Positions 18,480-27,173 of a stretch of DNA of 64,000 bases are shown piece after piece (position 1 is the first letter of the stretch; every line of letters begins with the position of its first letter). The notes below the pieces were generated by a model that worked only from the letters and a program-made list of their open reading frames with translations, was not told the origin of the DNA and searched no databases. Origin of the DNA: Mogibacterium sp. (lineage in GTDB: Bacteria > Bacillota > Clostridia > Peptostreptococcales > Anaerovoracaceae); contig JAFRKO010000025.1 of NCBI GenBank assembly GCA_017431685.1, forward strand, positions 1-64,000. Direction: 5' to 3'. Made by a program: the position numbers and the translations under genes.

Positions 18480-19847
18480 GAAAAAGAGGCCGATAACACA
18501 GATGCAGGCGAATGTAATAAAAGATATATGCATCATCAGGAGTATGTCAGAGTGAGGGGATGACTCGAGTGTTCCGGTCCCCAGTACAAAAGCGGTGATG
18601 GAGCTGAGGATAGCCATGCCGGAGGACTGTCCGTAAGTGCGCATCGTAGCGATTATGGAATTGGCGACACCATAGTCCTTCTTGCTGACACAGCTGAGTA
18701 TGGCGTTGGTATTCGGGGAAGAGAATAAAGCGAAACCCGTTCCGGTTATACCCATCACAGTCATAATATAGATTACGGAAGTATTATCGTTTATACGGGA
18801 GTATAACAGGAGCGTGACAGCACAGATCCCCATGCCGATGCTTGCAAGCACTGACGGCCTGATGCGGTCAGAAAGGCTGCCTGTGAAAGGAGACAGAACA
18901 GCCTGCGCGGCAGGCATGATGATGAGCATAAGGCCGGCTCTTTCTGATGGGATCCCGAGTATAATCTGCAGATATATGCTCATCTCATAGCTGATAGCAA
19001 AAGTTGCTCCGTAATTCAGCAGGGCAGCAAGGCACGAAAAGGTAAAAGTACGGCTTTGTCTGAACATGCTGACCCTTATGACAGTTGGCTTATCAGAGTT
19101 CTCCCGTCCTGATTCATGCACGAAGAATGCTATGAGGAGAATAATACCGGAAGCAAGCATATATGGTGCGGCAGCAAGACTTCCGAGACTGGTCATGCCA
19201 AACAGGCTTATTACAATAGAGGATATGTAAAAAACAATACCGGCGGTATCAATACCGGATATTTGCGAAGCCGGTTCATCATCCGGAACAGCCCTGAATG
19301 CTGCGAGGAAAGCCGCGGCTGATATGACAGCCGATACGGCAAATATAGATCTCCACCCGAAAGTGCTGTTCAGAATACCTCCCGCGACAGGGCCGGCTGT
19401 AAGACCGATATATGTAGCTGCGACAGAATAGCCGAGCATTTTCCCCTGAACACTATGGGGAAAAGCACTTATCAGAATTGCATTGTTCGTGGCGAATATC
19501 ATAGCCGCGCATGTTCCTGCCAGTGTACGGAGAAGCATAAGGACTCCTATTGACGGGGCAAAGATGCTGATTGCTGATAAAAGGCCAAATCCGGCTATTC
19601 CGGTGAGGAATATCGTCCTTCGGCTGGTAATGTCTGATACCTTGCCCATTGGCAGGCTCATTGCAGCTACCGCGATAGTGTATGAGCTGACTATCCAGCT
19701 TACATAAGCTGCATTTACACCAAAATAACTCTCAAGCGACGGCACCGAAAGGTTCAGGGCGCTCGACATAAAAGTGGTCATGAAGGAAGTGATCATGGCC
19801 GCTGCCAATATTTGAGAGTTTCCGCCGGGATTTGTTTTTTCAACCAT
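18453..19847 (-). CDS. MFS drug-efflux-type transporter
   Basis: A 464-residue major facilitator with the inner-loop motif GKVSDITSRRTIFL (motif A-like) after helix 2 and 12 or more hydrophobic segments. The opening (ITSFMTTFMSSALNLSVPSLE) resembles the EmrB/QacA drug:proton antiporter group, although it is shorter than a 14-helix protein. It is convergent with the MATE gene and overlaps it by 27 bases. No adjacent regulator is visible. Confidence 0.88.
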   Translation of the reverse strand: MVEKTNPGGNSQILAAAMITSFMTTFMSSALNLSVPSLESYFGVNAAYVSWIVSSYTIAVAAMSLPMGKVSDITSRRTIFLTGIAGFGLLSAISIFAPSIGVLMLLRTLAGTCAAMIFATNNAILISAFPHSVQGKMLGYSVAATYIGLTAGPVAGGILNSTFGWRSIFAVSAVISAAAFLAAFRAVPDDEPASQISGIDTAGIVFYISSIVISLFGMTSLGSLAAAPYMLASGIILLIAFFVHESGRENSDKPTVIRVSMFRQSRTFTFSCLAALLNYGATFAISYEMSIYLQIILGIPSERAGLMLIIMPAAQAVLSPFTGSLSDRIRPSVLASIGMGICAVTLLLYSRINDNTSVIYIMTVMGITGTGFALFSSPNTNAILSCVSKKDYGVANSIIATMRTYGQSSGMAILSSITAFVLGTGTLESSPHSDILLMMHISFITFACICVIGLFFSLARDRRD

Positions 19848-19986
19848 ATTTAGATTATGAAACTAATGAAGATGCATGTCAATTTAACGTGAGACAAGGG
19901 AGTGTTTGTATCTCACTGATACTGCAAATAGGGTATAGTATTACTGACACTTATACTGCTGAAAGGGGGGATACTGGACGGAGTGA

Positions 19987-20139
19987 GAAAGAGAGGGCAT
20001 AAGAGTCTGGATCACTATTGCTACAGGGCTCTTCGGCGCATTCTGGGGCTTACGTCTTATAAATGCGAAATACTATGGCGAGATCATGGGGGTCTGGGCC
20101 GGTAAGTGGAAAGGGAAGTCGGATGAGGAGGTAGTGTAA
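19987..20139 (+). pseudogene. Start-less membrane-peptide frame coupled to the next gene
   Basis: A frame open from 19987 to TAA at 20137-20139 has one hydrophobic segment (VWITIATGLFGAFWGLRL) then a basic/acidic tail (GKWKGKSDEEVV). No ATG, GTG or TTG occurs in its first 30 codons and a TGA precedes it. Its TAA overlaps the ATG of the next gene (TAATG). It could be a small membrane protein whose start was lost by frameshift, or chance. Confidence 0.3.
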
Positions 20140-21560
20140 TGAAAAAAACAATAGGTATATTGCTGATCGCAGTTCTGGTTATTCTGGGAGGTGCATTCAC
20201 TGTATCAGCAGAGGATAATGCTGTTGAGGAACAAAAGATATTTAAGATCAATATAGACAACATCTGCACATTGCTATGGGCCGGAGAGAAGCCTGAGTTT
20301 TCAGTTGAGCTCGATCCTGAGGCGCTGGAAAAAATTGATGTCGTAAGTGAAAAGTGGATCGGTCCGAACGAACTGACCGTAAGCGGCGATAACATAGCCG
20401 TTGAAGGCGGAAAATACAGATATGAACTAAAGTTAAGCGCAAAAGAAGGGTTCGTTTTCAACAATGATCTTGAGATCAATTATCAGGGTATCGACGGCAA
20501 ATACAAACTGCATTATGATTTTCCGCCCGGAGAAGACACCAACCATACAATGATAGTGACCGGGGACTTTGACAACATAATAGCTGCAAGTCCTCTGATC
20601 GATAAGATAGATATCGGCAAACTGCTGACGCTGATGATTTCAGAAGACTATGCGCAGGCTGTTGATTTCATTCTGGACGATGGTGTTTCTCTTGCGGATA
20701 AAGCCTATGTCGATAGCGACAGCAGCAAGATCAATCATGTAAGCGATGACAAATACAGCTATGAATTAGTTTTAAAAACTAAAGAGGGCTTCTCTTTCAA
20801 AAATAACCTTCAGTTCCTTTATGATGAAGACAAATACGGATACGCCCTCGATTACGACTATAATCTGTCCGAAGACAGACACACACTTATTATAAAAGGA
20901 AATGCAGAGAAAGCCGGCTTGAAACCGGGAACAGGTGCCAAGGCCGCAGATAAGGCCGTTACAGGACTGAAAAAAGATTCAGATCCGGCCGGAACGGCGT
21001 ATGCAAAGCTTCAGGTGAAATCGGCAAAGCAGACGGATAAATCCATAACGCTCAGCTGGGCGAAGGCCGGCAAAGCCACAAAGTATGTCATTTATGGAAA
21101 TAAGAGCGGCGATTCTTCCGCGCCGAAGAAGCTGGCGACTGTTTCCGGCAATACTAAGACATTCAGCAAGATTGCAGGCAGGAACCTGAAGAAAGGGACA
21201 TACTACAAATTCATAATCGTTGCGCTCGACAAAAACAACAAAGTGGTTTCCGCATCCAGAATGATCTACGTTACTGTTAAGGGCGGCAACTACAGAAGCG
21301 TGACAGTCAGCAAATCTGTTATAGCTAAGGCAAAGAAGCTGAAGAAGGGAAAGACGCTTAAGCTTAACGCCAGGGCTGTCGCTCAGTCAAAGAAACTCAA
21401 GGTAAAGAAACATGCCGGTCTGAGATACGCAACGAGCAATAAGAAGATCGCGACGGTCAGCAAGAGCGGCAGGATCACCGCAAAGAAAAAAGGTACCTGT
21501 TACATATACGCGTACGCTCAGAACGGAGTCTGCAGGAAAATAAAAGTGAAAGTAAAATAA
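20139..21560 (+). CDS. Secreted Lys-rich protein with FN3-like and BIG2-like domains
   Basis: A 473-residue protein with a signal peptide (MKKTIGILLIAVLVILGG...VSA, cleavage near residue 25). The N-terminal half contains two copies of a repeat with the pattern Y-x-Y-E-L-x-L-x-x-K-E-G-F-x-F (around residues 95 and 210). Then comes a fibronectin type III-like domain (ITLSWAKAGKATKYVIYGNK to YVTV) and a bacterial Ig-like (BIG2) domain ending in ATVSKSGRITAKKKGTCYIYAYA. The C-terminal third is extremely Lys-rich. It has no sortase motif or membrane anchor. It is probably a surface or secreted binding protein; the ligand is unknown. Confidence 0.8.
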   Translation: MKKTIGILLIAVLVILGGAFTVSAEDNAVEEQKIFKINIDNICTLLWAGEKPEFSVELDPEALEKIDVVSEKWIGPNELTVSGDNIAVEGGKYRYELKLSAKEGFVFNNDLEINYQGIDGKYKLHYDFPPGEDTNHTMIVTGDFDNIIAASPLIDKIDIGKLLTLMISEDYAQAVDFILDDGVSLADKAYVDSDSSKINHVSDDKYSYELVLKTKEGFSFKNNLQFLYDEDKYGYALDYDYNLSEDRHTLIIKGNAEKAGLKPGTGAKAADKAVTGLKKDSDPAGTAYAKLQVKSAKQTDKSITLSWAKAGKATKYVIYGNKSGDSSAPKKLATVSGNTKTFSKIAGRNLKKGTYYKFIIVALDKNNKVVSASRMIYVTVKGGNYRSVTVSKSVIAKAKKLKKGKTLKLNARAVAQSKKLKVKKHAGLRYATSNKKIATVSKSGRITAKKKGTCYIYAYAQNGVCRKIKVKVK

Positions 21561-21584
21561 AGTGAAATTTACAGGGAATGCTGA

Positions 21585-22436
21585 ATGCATTATCTTTTAC
21601 TAGCGATATGTTCAAGTTCACTCATCGCAGTAGTGATGAGAATAAGTGAGACAAAAGTCAGGAACAATATTTCTGAACTTGCAGTCAATTACGCATTATG
21701 CCTGGCTCTAGGCATAATGTATACGCTGAACGGGAGCGGCATACCGGGAGCATCTCTGCACGCGGTGACGGGCAGCAATACTATTGTGCTGGGGCTGATA
21801 AGCGGAGCGTTCTATGTCGGATCGTTCCTTCTGTATCAGTACAACATCCGCAGAAATGGCGTCGTGCTTCCGGCGACGTTCATGAAACTTGGCGTCCTCA
21901 TACCGGTGATCCTTGCAATAATAGCTTTCGGAGAAAAGCCGGGAGCAATGCAGATCGCCGGTATTATATTGGCGCTGTCTGCTATCGTGATCCTGAATAA
22001 TACTTCGGGAGAAGGTGATGTGGTAACTTCCCCCAGGGCCTTGCTGCTGCTGGTTCTGATCGGAGGCTCCGGTGATGCCATGTCCAAAATATATGAGGAA
22101 CTGGGAGATCCCGCCTTCAAATCACACTATCTGATGTTTACTTTTGTATCTGCTCTGGCGCTGTGCGCGCTTGCTGCGCTGATGAGAGGGCAGAAACTCT
22201 CCCGGGAGGATATCCTGTACGGCTGTCTCATAGGCATACCAAACTATTATTCAGCGAGATTTCTGCTGCTGTCACTGTCGTATATACCTGCAGCGACAGC
22301 GTACCCGACGTTCAGCGTCGGTACTATACTGCTGGTCAGTGCTGCTGGTGTACTGATATTCCGTGAGAAGATGGATAAGAGGCAGTGGCTTGCAGTGATA
22401 CTTATCATAACAGCACTGATATTGCTCAATGTATAA
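21585..22436 (+). CDS. EamA/DMT-family permease
   Basis: A 283-residue protein with ten hydrophobic segments arranged as two EamA-type halves (second half beginning ALLLLVLIGGSGDAMSKIYEE; C-terminal REKMDKRQWLAVILIITALILLNV). Drug/metabolite transporters of this kind export amino acids or metabolites. It lies 24 bases after the secreted protein gene. The substrate cannot be assigned. Confidence 0.85.
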   Translation: MHYLLLAICSSSLIAVVMRISETKVRNNISELAVNYALCLALGIMYTLNGSGIPGASLHAVTGSNTIVLGLISGAFYVGSFLLYQYNIRRNGVVLPATFMKLGVLIPVILAIIAFGEKPGAMQIAGIILALSAIVILNNTSGEGDVVTSPRALLLLVLIGGSGDAMSKIYEELGDPAFKSHYLMFTFVSALALCALAALMRGQKLSREDILYGCLIGIPNYYSARFLLLSLSYIPAATAYPTFSVGTILLVSAAGVLIFREKMDKRQWLAVILIITALILLNV

Positions 22437-22508
22437 CAGACGCCGGATTCCATTTTCGACCGTCGCCTGCTCCTGGCTGAATCAGAGAATCGCTGCAGAA
22501 AAATAAAC
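22437..22508. repeat. Intergenic element similar to 48370-48408
   Basis: The segment CCTGGCTGAAT...ATCGCTGCAGAAAAATAAAC (about 22472-22507) resembles CCTGGTTGAATAATCGCTGCAAAAGAAAAAC at about 48377-48408. Each is followed by A-rich sequence and then a promoter. Nature unknown. Confidence 0.35.
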
Positions 22509-22537
22509 TTCACAAACTAATAAATATATGGCATAAT
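22509..22537 (+). promoter_or_regulatory. Promoter of the NCS2 permease gene
   Basis: TTCACA (22509-22514) and CATAAT (22532-22537) with a 17-base spacer. The transcript leader would be only about 45 bases, too short for a purine riboswitch. Confidence 0.55.
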
Positions 22538-22588
22538 GAATTATTATACAATTGTAGTTTGTTTGGAAAAGAAAAGGGGGTATTGTTA

Positions 22589-24016
22589 ATGTCTGCGGAC
22601 GAAAAAAAAGTAAAAGGCCTCAGTGTTATGACTTCCGAGTATGAACTGGAAGGGCGCATCCCTACCGGAAAAGCGATCATACTCGGAATGCAGCACGTTC
22701 TGGCCATGTTCGTCGGAAACCTGACACCTATTCTGGTCATCGGCGGAGCATGCTCGCTCGGCGATGCCGGACTGATGGTACCGGTCATCCAGAACGCTAT
22801 GCTGGTAGCAGGTCTTGTTACACTTGTACAGCTGTGGACCATCGGACCAATCGGCGCAAGACTGCCGTGCGTAATGGGTACCAGCTCGGGATTTATCGGA
22901 GTTATGAGCGGTGTAGCAGGATCTATGGGAGGCGGCGTTGTCGCATATGGAGCTATTCTCGGAGCCTGCTTCATCGGAGGTATATTCGAGATGATTCTCG
23001 GATTCATGCTCAAACCGCTGCGTAAGTTCTTCCCAAGCGTAGTAACAGGTACAGTTGTTACTGCCATAGGTCTGTCTCTTATAAGCGTTGGTATCAACTC
23101 ATTTGGAGGCGGCAACAACAACAAGGACTTCGGCTCGCCGACCAACCTGCTGATCGGTCTTGCTGTACTGATTTTCATAATCGTACTCAAGCACTTCACA
23201 AAGGGTATCTGGTCTGCTGCGTCGATCCTGTTCGGTATCATCTTCGGATACATACTCTGCGCTATCCTGGCAATGTTCCTCGATACTACATATGTCGTAG
23301 ATGGAGAAACATATACATGCTCATGGGTGCTGCAGTGGGCCAAGGTAGCATCCGCATCATGGATATCGCTGCCTAAGATAATGCCGGTCAAGTTCGTATT
23401 CGATGCGCGCGCGATCATACCTATCATGATCATGTTCGTCGTAACAGCTGTAGAGACGATCGGTGACCTTTCGGGTATCACTGAGGGAGGCCTCGGACGT
23501 GAAGCTACAGATAAGGAACTTTCCGGCGGAGTAGCCTGCGACGGTATCGGCTCAACATTCGCCACATTGTTCGGCGTACTGCCTAACACATCGTTCAGCC
23601 AGAACGTAGGCCTCGTAGGAATGACCAAGATAGTCAATCTGTTTGCTATCACTATGGGTGCTATCTTCCTGGTGCTTTGCGGATTCTGCCCTAAGCTGGC
23701 CGCTATAGTTCAGCTGATGCCTCAGTCAGTACTCGGCGGAGCAGCTGTGTTCATGTTCGCATCGATCGTAGTAAGCGGTATACAGCTGATTACCAGAGAA
23801 CCGATCACCACTCGCGAAGTCACTATCGTTGCGGTATCTCTCGGACTTGGCTACGGTCTCGGATCGACAGCGAACGTACTGGCTCAGATGCCTGCATTCA
23901 TAAGTTACATCTTCGGCGGTTCCGGAATCGTTCCTGCTGCTATCTGCGCGATCATTCTGAACATAGTATTGAAGAAAGATACGAAGGAGAAGGAAGTTGA
24001 ACCTCTCTGGGATTGA
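22589..24016 (+). CDS. NCS2-family nucleobase (xanthine/uracil) permease
   Basis: Start at the ATG at 22589, preceded by AAAAGGGGG, gives 475 residues. A nucleobase:cation symporter-2 protein with the QHVLAMFVGNLTPIL opening, GxGxLPCVMGTSSGF motif in the first repeat, and SxxGDLSGITEGG near the substrate site, followed by NTSFSQNVGLVGMTK. The Gln/Glu pattern resembles xanthine/uric acid members more than UraA, but this is not decisive. It is monocistronic with its own promoter and terminator. Confidence 0.92.
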   Translation: MSADEKKVKGLSVMTSEYELEGRIPTGKAIILGMQHVLAMFVGNLTPILVIGGACSLGDAGLMVPVIQNAMLVAGLVTLVQLWTIGPIGARLPCVMGTSSGFIGVMSGVAGSMGGGVVAYGAILGACFIGGIFEMILGFMLKPLRKFFPSVVTGTVVTAIGLSLISVGINSFGGGNNNKDFGSPTNLLIGLAVLIFIIVLKHFTKGIWSAASILFGIIFGYILCAILAMFLDTTYVVDGETYTCSWVLQWAKVASASWISLPKIMPVKFVFDARAIIPIMIMFVVTAVETIGDLSGITEGGLGREATDKELSGGVACDGIGSTFATLFGVLPNTSFSQNVGLVGMTKIVNLFAITMGAIFLVLCGFCPKLAAIVQLMPQSVLGGAAVFMFASIVVSGIQLITREPITTREVTIVAVSLGLGYGLGSTANVLAQMPAFISYIFGGSGIVPAAICAIILNIVLKKDTKEKEVEPLWD

Positions 24017-24043
24017 TCTGTGCTGATTAAGACTTAAAGCAGA

Positions 24044-24079
24044 AAAGCCTTGAGATTCTAAGCAGTCTCAAGGCTTTTT
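24044..24079 (+). terminator. Terminator after NCS2 permease
   Basis: AAAGCCTTGAGA (24044-24055) pairs with TCTCAAGGCTTT (24066-24077), ending in TTTTT. Confidence 0.9.
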
Positions 24080-24089
24080 AAACCCGGGG

Positions 24090-24123
24090 CCGGCGATCAG
24101 CCTGAAAGGCTGTACAGAGCCGG
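24090..24123 (+). other. Compact nested hairpin upstream of membrane hydrolase
   Basis: CCGGC (24090-24094) can pair with GCCGG (24119-24123), enclosing CAGCCT-GAA-AGGCTG (24098-24112). It matches no riboswitch class I know. It may be a leader structure or chance. Confidence 0.3.
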
Positions 24124-24153
24124 GCAGATAATTTTCTTTCAGAATAATTGTTT

Positions 24154-25323
24154 ATGTCAGTACATTCAGACGAATATAAGGATTATACTATGGGCCTGGC
24201 GTTGGTTGATCTGACGCCGGTCTTACTGTTTCTTTTAAGCGGACTTATCATATACAGCATGTATGGAAGTCCGCTGCTGCTTGCCGGAGTGATCGCCTGT
24301 TTCACGGGCGGTCTGTGCAAAGCTGTATGGAAGCTGATAGCAGCGGTCAGAAAAAAAGATTTTCCCTTCCTGACCCGCGCGTTTCACATACTCATGCCGG
24401 CCGGATTTGCTCTGATGATCATATCTGTACCTGCAGGAGGCAAAGCTGTTTTTTCCGGACTGTGGCGATCAATAACAATGATGCCTGCTTCTATTCTTTT
24501 TGCAGCCGGTTTTGTACTGATGTGCCTTATGGGATATCTCGGCTCGCATCTGGACAGCAGCGCCCGGTCGAACTGGATAGAGGAGCTGGTAAATACACTT
24601 GCTCAGCTCGCTGTTCTGGCCGGCGTGATCATTGTATATTTCGGGACATACTATCATGCAGATATAACGGCGTCCGAAGCACTCAATGGTACGGAAGATG
24701 TTGAGGTATGTGAGATCACAGAGGAAAAAGACGGATCAGACGGATGGCTTTTTGACGGCCCGGGTACAGATTCAGTACTGGTATTCTATCCCGGGGCAAA
24801 AGTCGAAGCGGCTGCCTATGCGCCTCTCATGAATAACATTTCTGAGCACGGTACAGACTGTTATCTTTGCAAAATGCCGCTGAATTTTGCACTGTTTGGG
24901 AAAGACGCTGCAGAAGCCATACGCTCCGGCGCGGCGCTGAATTATGACAAATGGTATATCGGAGGGCACTCGCTTGGCGGTGCTGCCGCTGCGATGACCG
25001 CAGATAATGCAGAGAGCGCGGACGGTGAAGAGGCATGGGACGGACTGATTTTGTTTGCCGCATATCCGACCTGTGAAATCAGTACCCCGGTGTTATCGAT
25101 CTATGGCTCAGAAGACGGTGTTCTTAATACAGAAAAGTATAACAAGGCGGGTAATGATGGTCTGTGGCCTGCTGATTTCACTGAAACAGTCATTGAAGGA
25201 GGAAATCACGCTCAGTTTGGCAATTATGGTGAGCAGAAAGGCGATTGCAGCGCAGGCATATCGGCAGACCGGCAGCAAAAGCAAACAGCAGAAGCTGTAA
25301 ACTACTGGATCAAAGAGGAGTAA
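24154..25323 (+). CDS. Membrane-anchored alpha/beta hydrolase
   Basis: About 389 residues from the ATG at 24154 (a TTG two codons earlier is possible; neither has a strong ribosome site). The N-terminal 165 residues form five or six transmembrane helices. The C-terminal half is an alpha/beta hydrolase with GHSLGG (Ser nucleophile near residue 272), an Asp in SIYGSEDGVL and a His in GGNHAQFGNYG. The catalytic domain resembles the PF12695 hydrolase type. The hydrolase would be held at the membrane. It is followed 3 bases later by the phosphoesterase, so they are an operon. Confidence 0.8.
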   Translation: MSVHSDEYKDYTMGLALVDLTPVLLFLLSGLIIYSMYGSPLLLAGVIACFTGGLCKAVWKLIAAVRKKDFPFLTRAFHILMPAGFALMIISVPAGGKAVFSGLWRSITMMPASILFAAGFVLMCLMGYLGSHLDSSARSNWIEELVNTLAQLAVLAGVIIVYFGTYYHADITASEALNGTEDVEVCEITEEKDGSDGWLFDGPGTDSVLVFYPGAKVEAAAYAPLMNNISEHGTDCYLCKMPLNFALFGKDAAEAIRSGAALNYDKWYIGGHSLGGAAAAMTADNAESADGEEAWDGLILFAAYPTCEISTPVLSIYGSEDGVLNTEKYNKAGNDGLWPADFTETVIEGGNHAQFGNYGEQKGDCSAGISADRQQKQTAEAVNYWIKEE

Positions 25324-25326
25324 TAC

Positions 25327-26037
25327 TTGAATATATTGGTTATACCTGATGTCCACCTGAAGGAGTGGATGTTTGACAGAGCAACAGAACTAATGAATTA
25401 CGGCATGGCGGAGAAAACGGTATGCCTGATGGATCTGCCTGATGAATGGGGTCATGGATATGACCTGGATCTATATATAAAGACTTTTGATAAAGCAATA
25501 AAGTATGCAAAACGGTTTCCGAATACGCTCTGGTGCTATGGGAACCATGATCTTTCATATATATGGATGCAGCCGGAAAGCGGTTTTTCATCATTCGCGG
25601 TGGCGACGGTGAGCAGCAAGCTTGCGGCGCTCAGGAAGGCCCTTCCTGATGACAGCCAGCTGGCGTACGTGCACAAAGTCGGTAAAGTACTGTTCACTCA
25701 CGGAGGACTGACAGATTCTTTCGTAAAGAACTATGCTCCGGATATCGAGTATAAAGATACAGATGCAATTCTTAAGAGGATCAACTCTCTGGGATTCTGG
25801 GAGATATGGGACGATGCGTCCCCGATATGGTTCAGGCCGCAGTACTACAATGAAAAAATGTACAGAGAGACAGATATGCTGCAGGTCGTAGGACATACTC
25901 CTGTGACAGAGATAGACAGAACCGGGAATGTGCTTTCGTGCGATCTGTTTTCGAACTATAAAAGCGGAGAACCTATAGGAACAAAGGAATTCGTCCTGAT
26001 AAATACTGAGACCTGGCAGTATCAGGGCATCAAATAA
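25327..26037 (+). CDS. Metallophosphoesterase with TTG start
   Basis: A 236-residue calcineurin-like phosphoesterase. Metal-binding motifs appear in order: D8-V-H10, an Asp in CLMDLPDEW in place of the usual GD, GNHD near residue 73, FTHGG and GHTP near the end. It starts with TTG at 25327 behind a GAGGAG site that lies inside the end of the membrane hydrolase. Such enzymes cleave phosphomono- or diesters with two metal ions. The closest characterised relatives are not evident; nucleotide or protein phosphate substrates are both possible. Confidence 0.85.
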   Translation: MNILVIPDVHLKEWMFDRATELMNYGMAEKTVCLMDLPDEWGHGYDLDLYIKTFDKAIKYAKRFPNTLWCYGNHDLSYIWMQPESGFSSFAVATVSSKLAALRKALPDDSQLAYVHKVGKVLFTHGGLTDSFVKNYAPDIEYKDTDAILKRINSLGFWEIWDDASPIWFRPQYYNEKMYRETDMLQVVGHTPVTEIDRTGNVLSCDLFSNYKSGEPIGTKEFVLINTETWQYQGIK

Positions 26038-26082
26038 AGGAAGACGGACGGGCGCGTCTGTATTTACTGTCAATATAAACAA

Positions 26083-26111
26083 AAGAGACGGATCTGCATC
26101 GTCTCTTTTTT
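26083..26111 (+). terminator. Terminator after metallophosphoesterase
   Basis: AAGAGACG (26083-26090) pairs with CGTCTCTT (26100-26107), followed by TTTT. Confidence 0.85.
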
Positions 26112-26200
26112 CGTGGAAGGGATCGCATAAAAAAATAGCAATAAGGTTTTTACAGATTTTTAAAACCGGAGATTTGCTGAATGCAAAAAGGGTATTGACC

Positions 26201-26215
26201 TTGTAATGATTACAA
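26201..26215. promoter_or_regulatory. Perfect 7-1-7 palindrome, Fur/Zur/PerR-type box
   Basis: TTGTAATGATTACAA is a perfect 7-1-7 inverted repeat. It differs by one base per half-site from both the Bacillus Zur box (TCGTAATNATTACGA) and the PerR box (TTATAATNATTATAA). It sits directly after a TTGACC (26195-26200) and upstream of a TGATAATAT-type -10 (26226-26234), in a position to block transcription of the operon at 26304-27326. Confidence 0.6.
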
Positions 26216-26303
26216 CGTTTAGCATTGATAATATAAAGAATAATATGCGCTTAATACATTGATAAAACAGAACAGTAAGGATCTGAGAAAAGGAGGTTCG
26301 CAT

Positions 26304-26639
26304 ATGAGCAGCAAAACCAAACACAGCGGAGAAGCAGAATGGGGCTCAAGGTTTGGGTATCTGATGGTAGCTGCGGGCGCCTCCATCGGACTCGGTAATA
26401 TCTGGAAGTTCCCTTATCTGGCTTACAGAGGGGGCGGCGGAATATTTCTGGTAGTTTACATAATCGTTATCCTGCTTCTGGCAAAGCCTGTTGTAGAGAT
26501 CACAGCCAGGACTTTTGAGATCCACCTCGGATGGGGAAGAAAGAAAGGCCTTATCATATACGGCATAGGAATGGCAATACTGAATATCCTCGTATCGCTC
26601 GGATTCGGTCATACTATGCAAAGTTTCTGTTTGACGTGA
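26304..26639 (+). pseudogene. Internally deleted NSS-family sodium-dependent transporter
   Basis: Start at ATG 26304 after a perfect AAAGGAGG. Only 111 residues, against about 450 for the family. Residues 1-78 are a clean N-terminus of a neurotransmitter:sodium symporter, including SRFGYLMVAAGASIGLGNIWKFPY and the KPVVEI end of helix 2. At residue 79 the sequence jumps to RKKGLIIYGIGMAILNILVSLGFG, which resembles the region near helix 9 of the same family, then ends nine residues later. An in-frame internal deletion followed by truncation explains this. Transport is not expected. Confidence 0.7.
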
Positions 26640-26683
26640 GGCAGATAGTCGGATATATTCAAATAAAAAAAGGAGGGCACATT

Positions 26684-27145
26684 ATGAAAATTGCAATGGC
26701 TAATGATCACGCCGGAACCCAGATGAAAGAAGAGATAAAGGCGTATCTCCTTTCACAGGGTTATGAGGTGGAAGACTTCGGAACCTATGACAACGGATCC
26801 TGTGATCTGTCTGATTTTGTATATCCTGCTGCTCTGGCAGTTGCTAAAGGAGAGTGTGACAAAGGCATCTTCTGTGACGGCGTTGGCTATGGAAGTGCTC
26901 TGATCGCAAATAAAATCAATGGCTGCTATGCTGCTGTATGCCAGGACCCTGTGTGTGCGGCGCTTGCAAGAGAGCATACTGATTCAAATATTCTGTGCCT
27001 CGGAGCCAAGATAATAGGCGGCCTCATGTCAATGGAGATAGTCAAGACCTGGCTTACAACAGACCCGCTCATGGAAGAAAAATACCGCAGAAGAGTTCAG
27101 AAGGTATGCGATATAAATGATAAGCACTGCGTACCTGTGAAATAA
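26684..27145 (+). CDS. RpiB/LacA/LacB-family sugar-phosphate isomerase
   Basis: Start at ATG 26684 after AAAAAAAGGAGG gives 153 residues, the normal family length. Hallmarks: NDHAG at the N-terminus (usually SDHAG), Cys64 in CDGVGYG (usually CGTGIG) with IANK after it, and AREHTDSN containing His98. Cys64 and His98 correspond to the catalytic Cys and His of ribose-5-phosphate isomerase B. The altered phosphate/sugar loop suggests a substrate other than ribose-5-phosphate. It is the second gene behind the Fur-type palindrome, after the broken NSS gene and before a Cys-rich small protein. Confidence 0.88.
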   Translation: MKIAMANDHAGTQMKEEIKAYLLSQGYEVEDFGTYDNGSCDLSDFVYPAALAVAKGECDKGIFCDGVGYGSALIANKINGCYAAVCQDPVCAALAREHTDSNILCLGAKIIGGLMSMEIVKTWLTTDPLMEEKYRRRVQKVCDINDKHCVPVK

Positions 27146-27173
27146 AAGATACAAGAGAATGGAGAGACAGATA

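Noticed and set aside
22437-22588. Purine riboswitch before the nucleobase permease
   Set aside because: The promoter at 22509-22537 leaves a leader of only about 45 bases and the conserved purine aptamer junction is not present.
22510-23652. Minus-strand ORF of 380 codons, very rich in Pro, Thr and Ser
   Set aside because: It mirrors the codon pattern of the NCS2 permease on the other strand; no start signal or recognisable domain.
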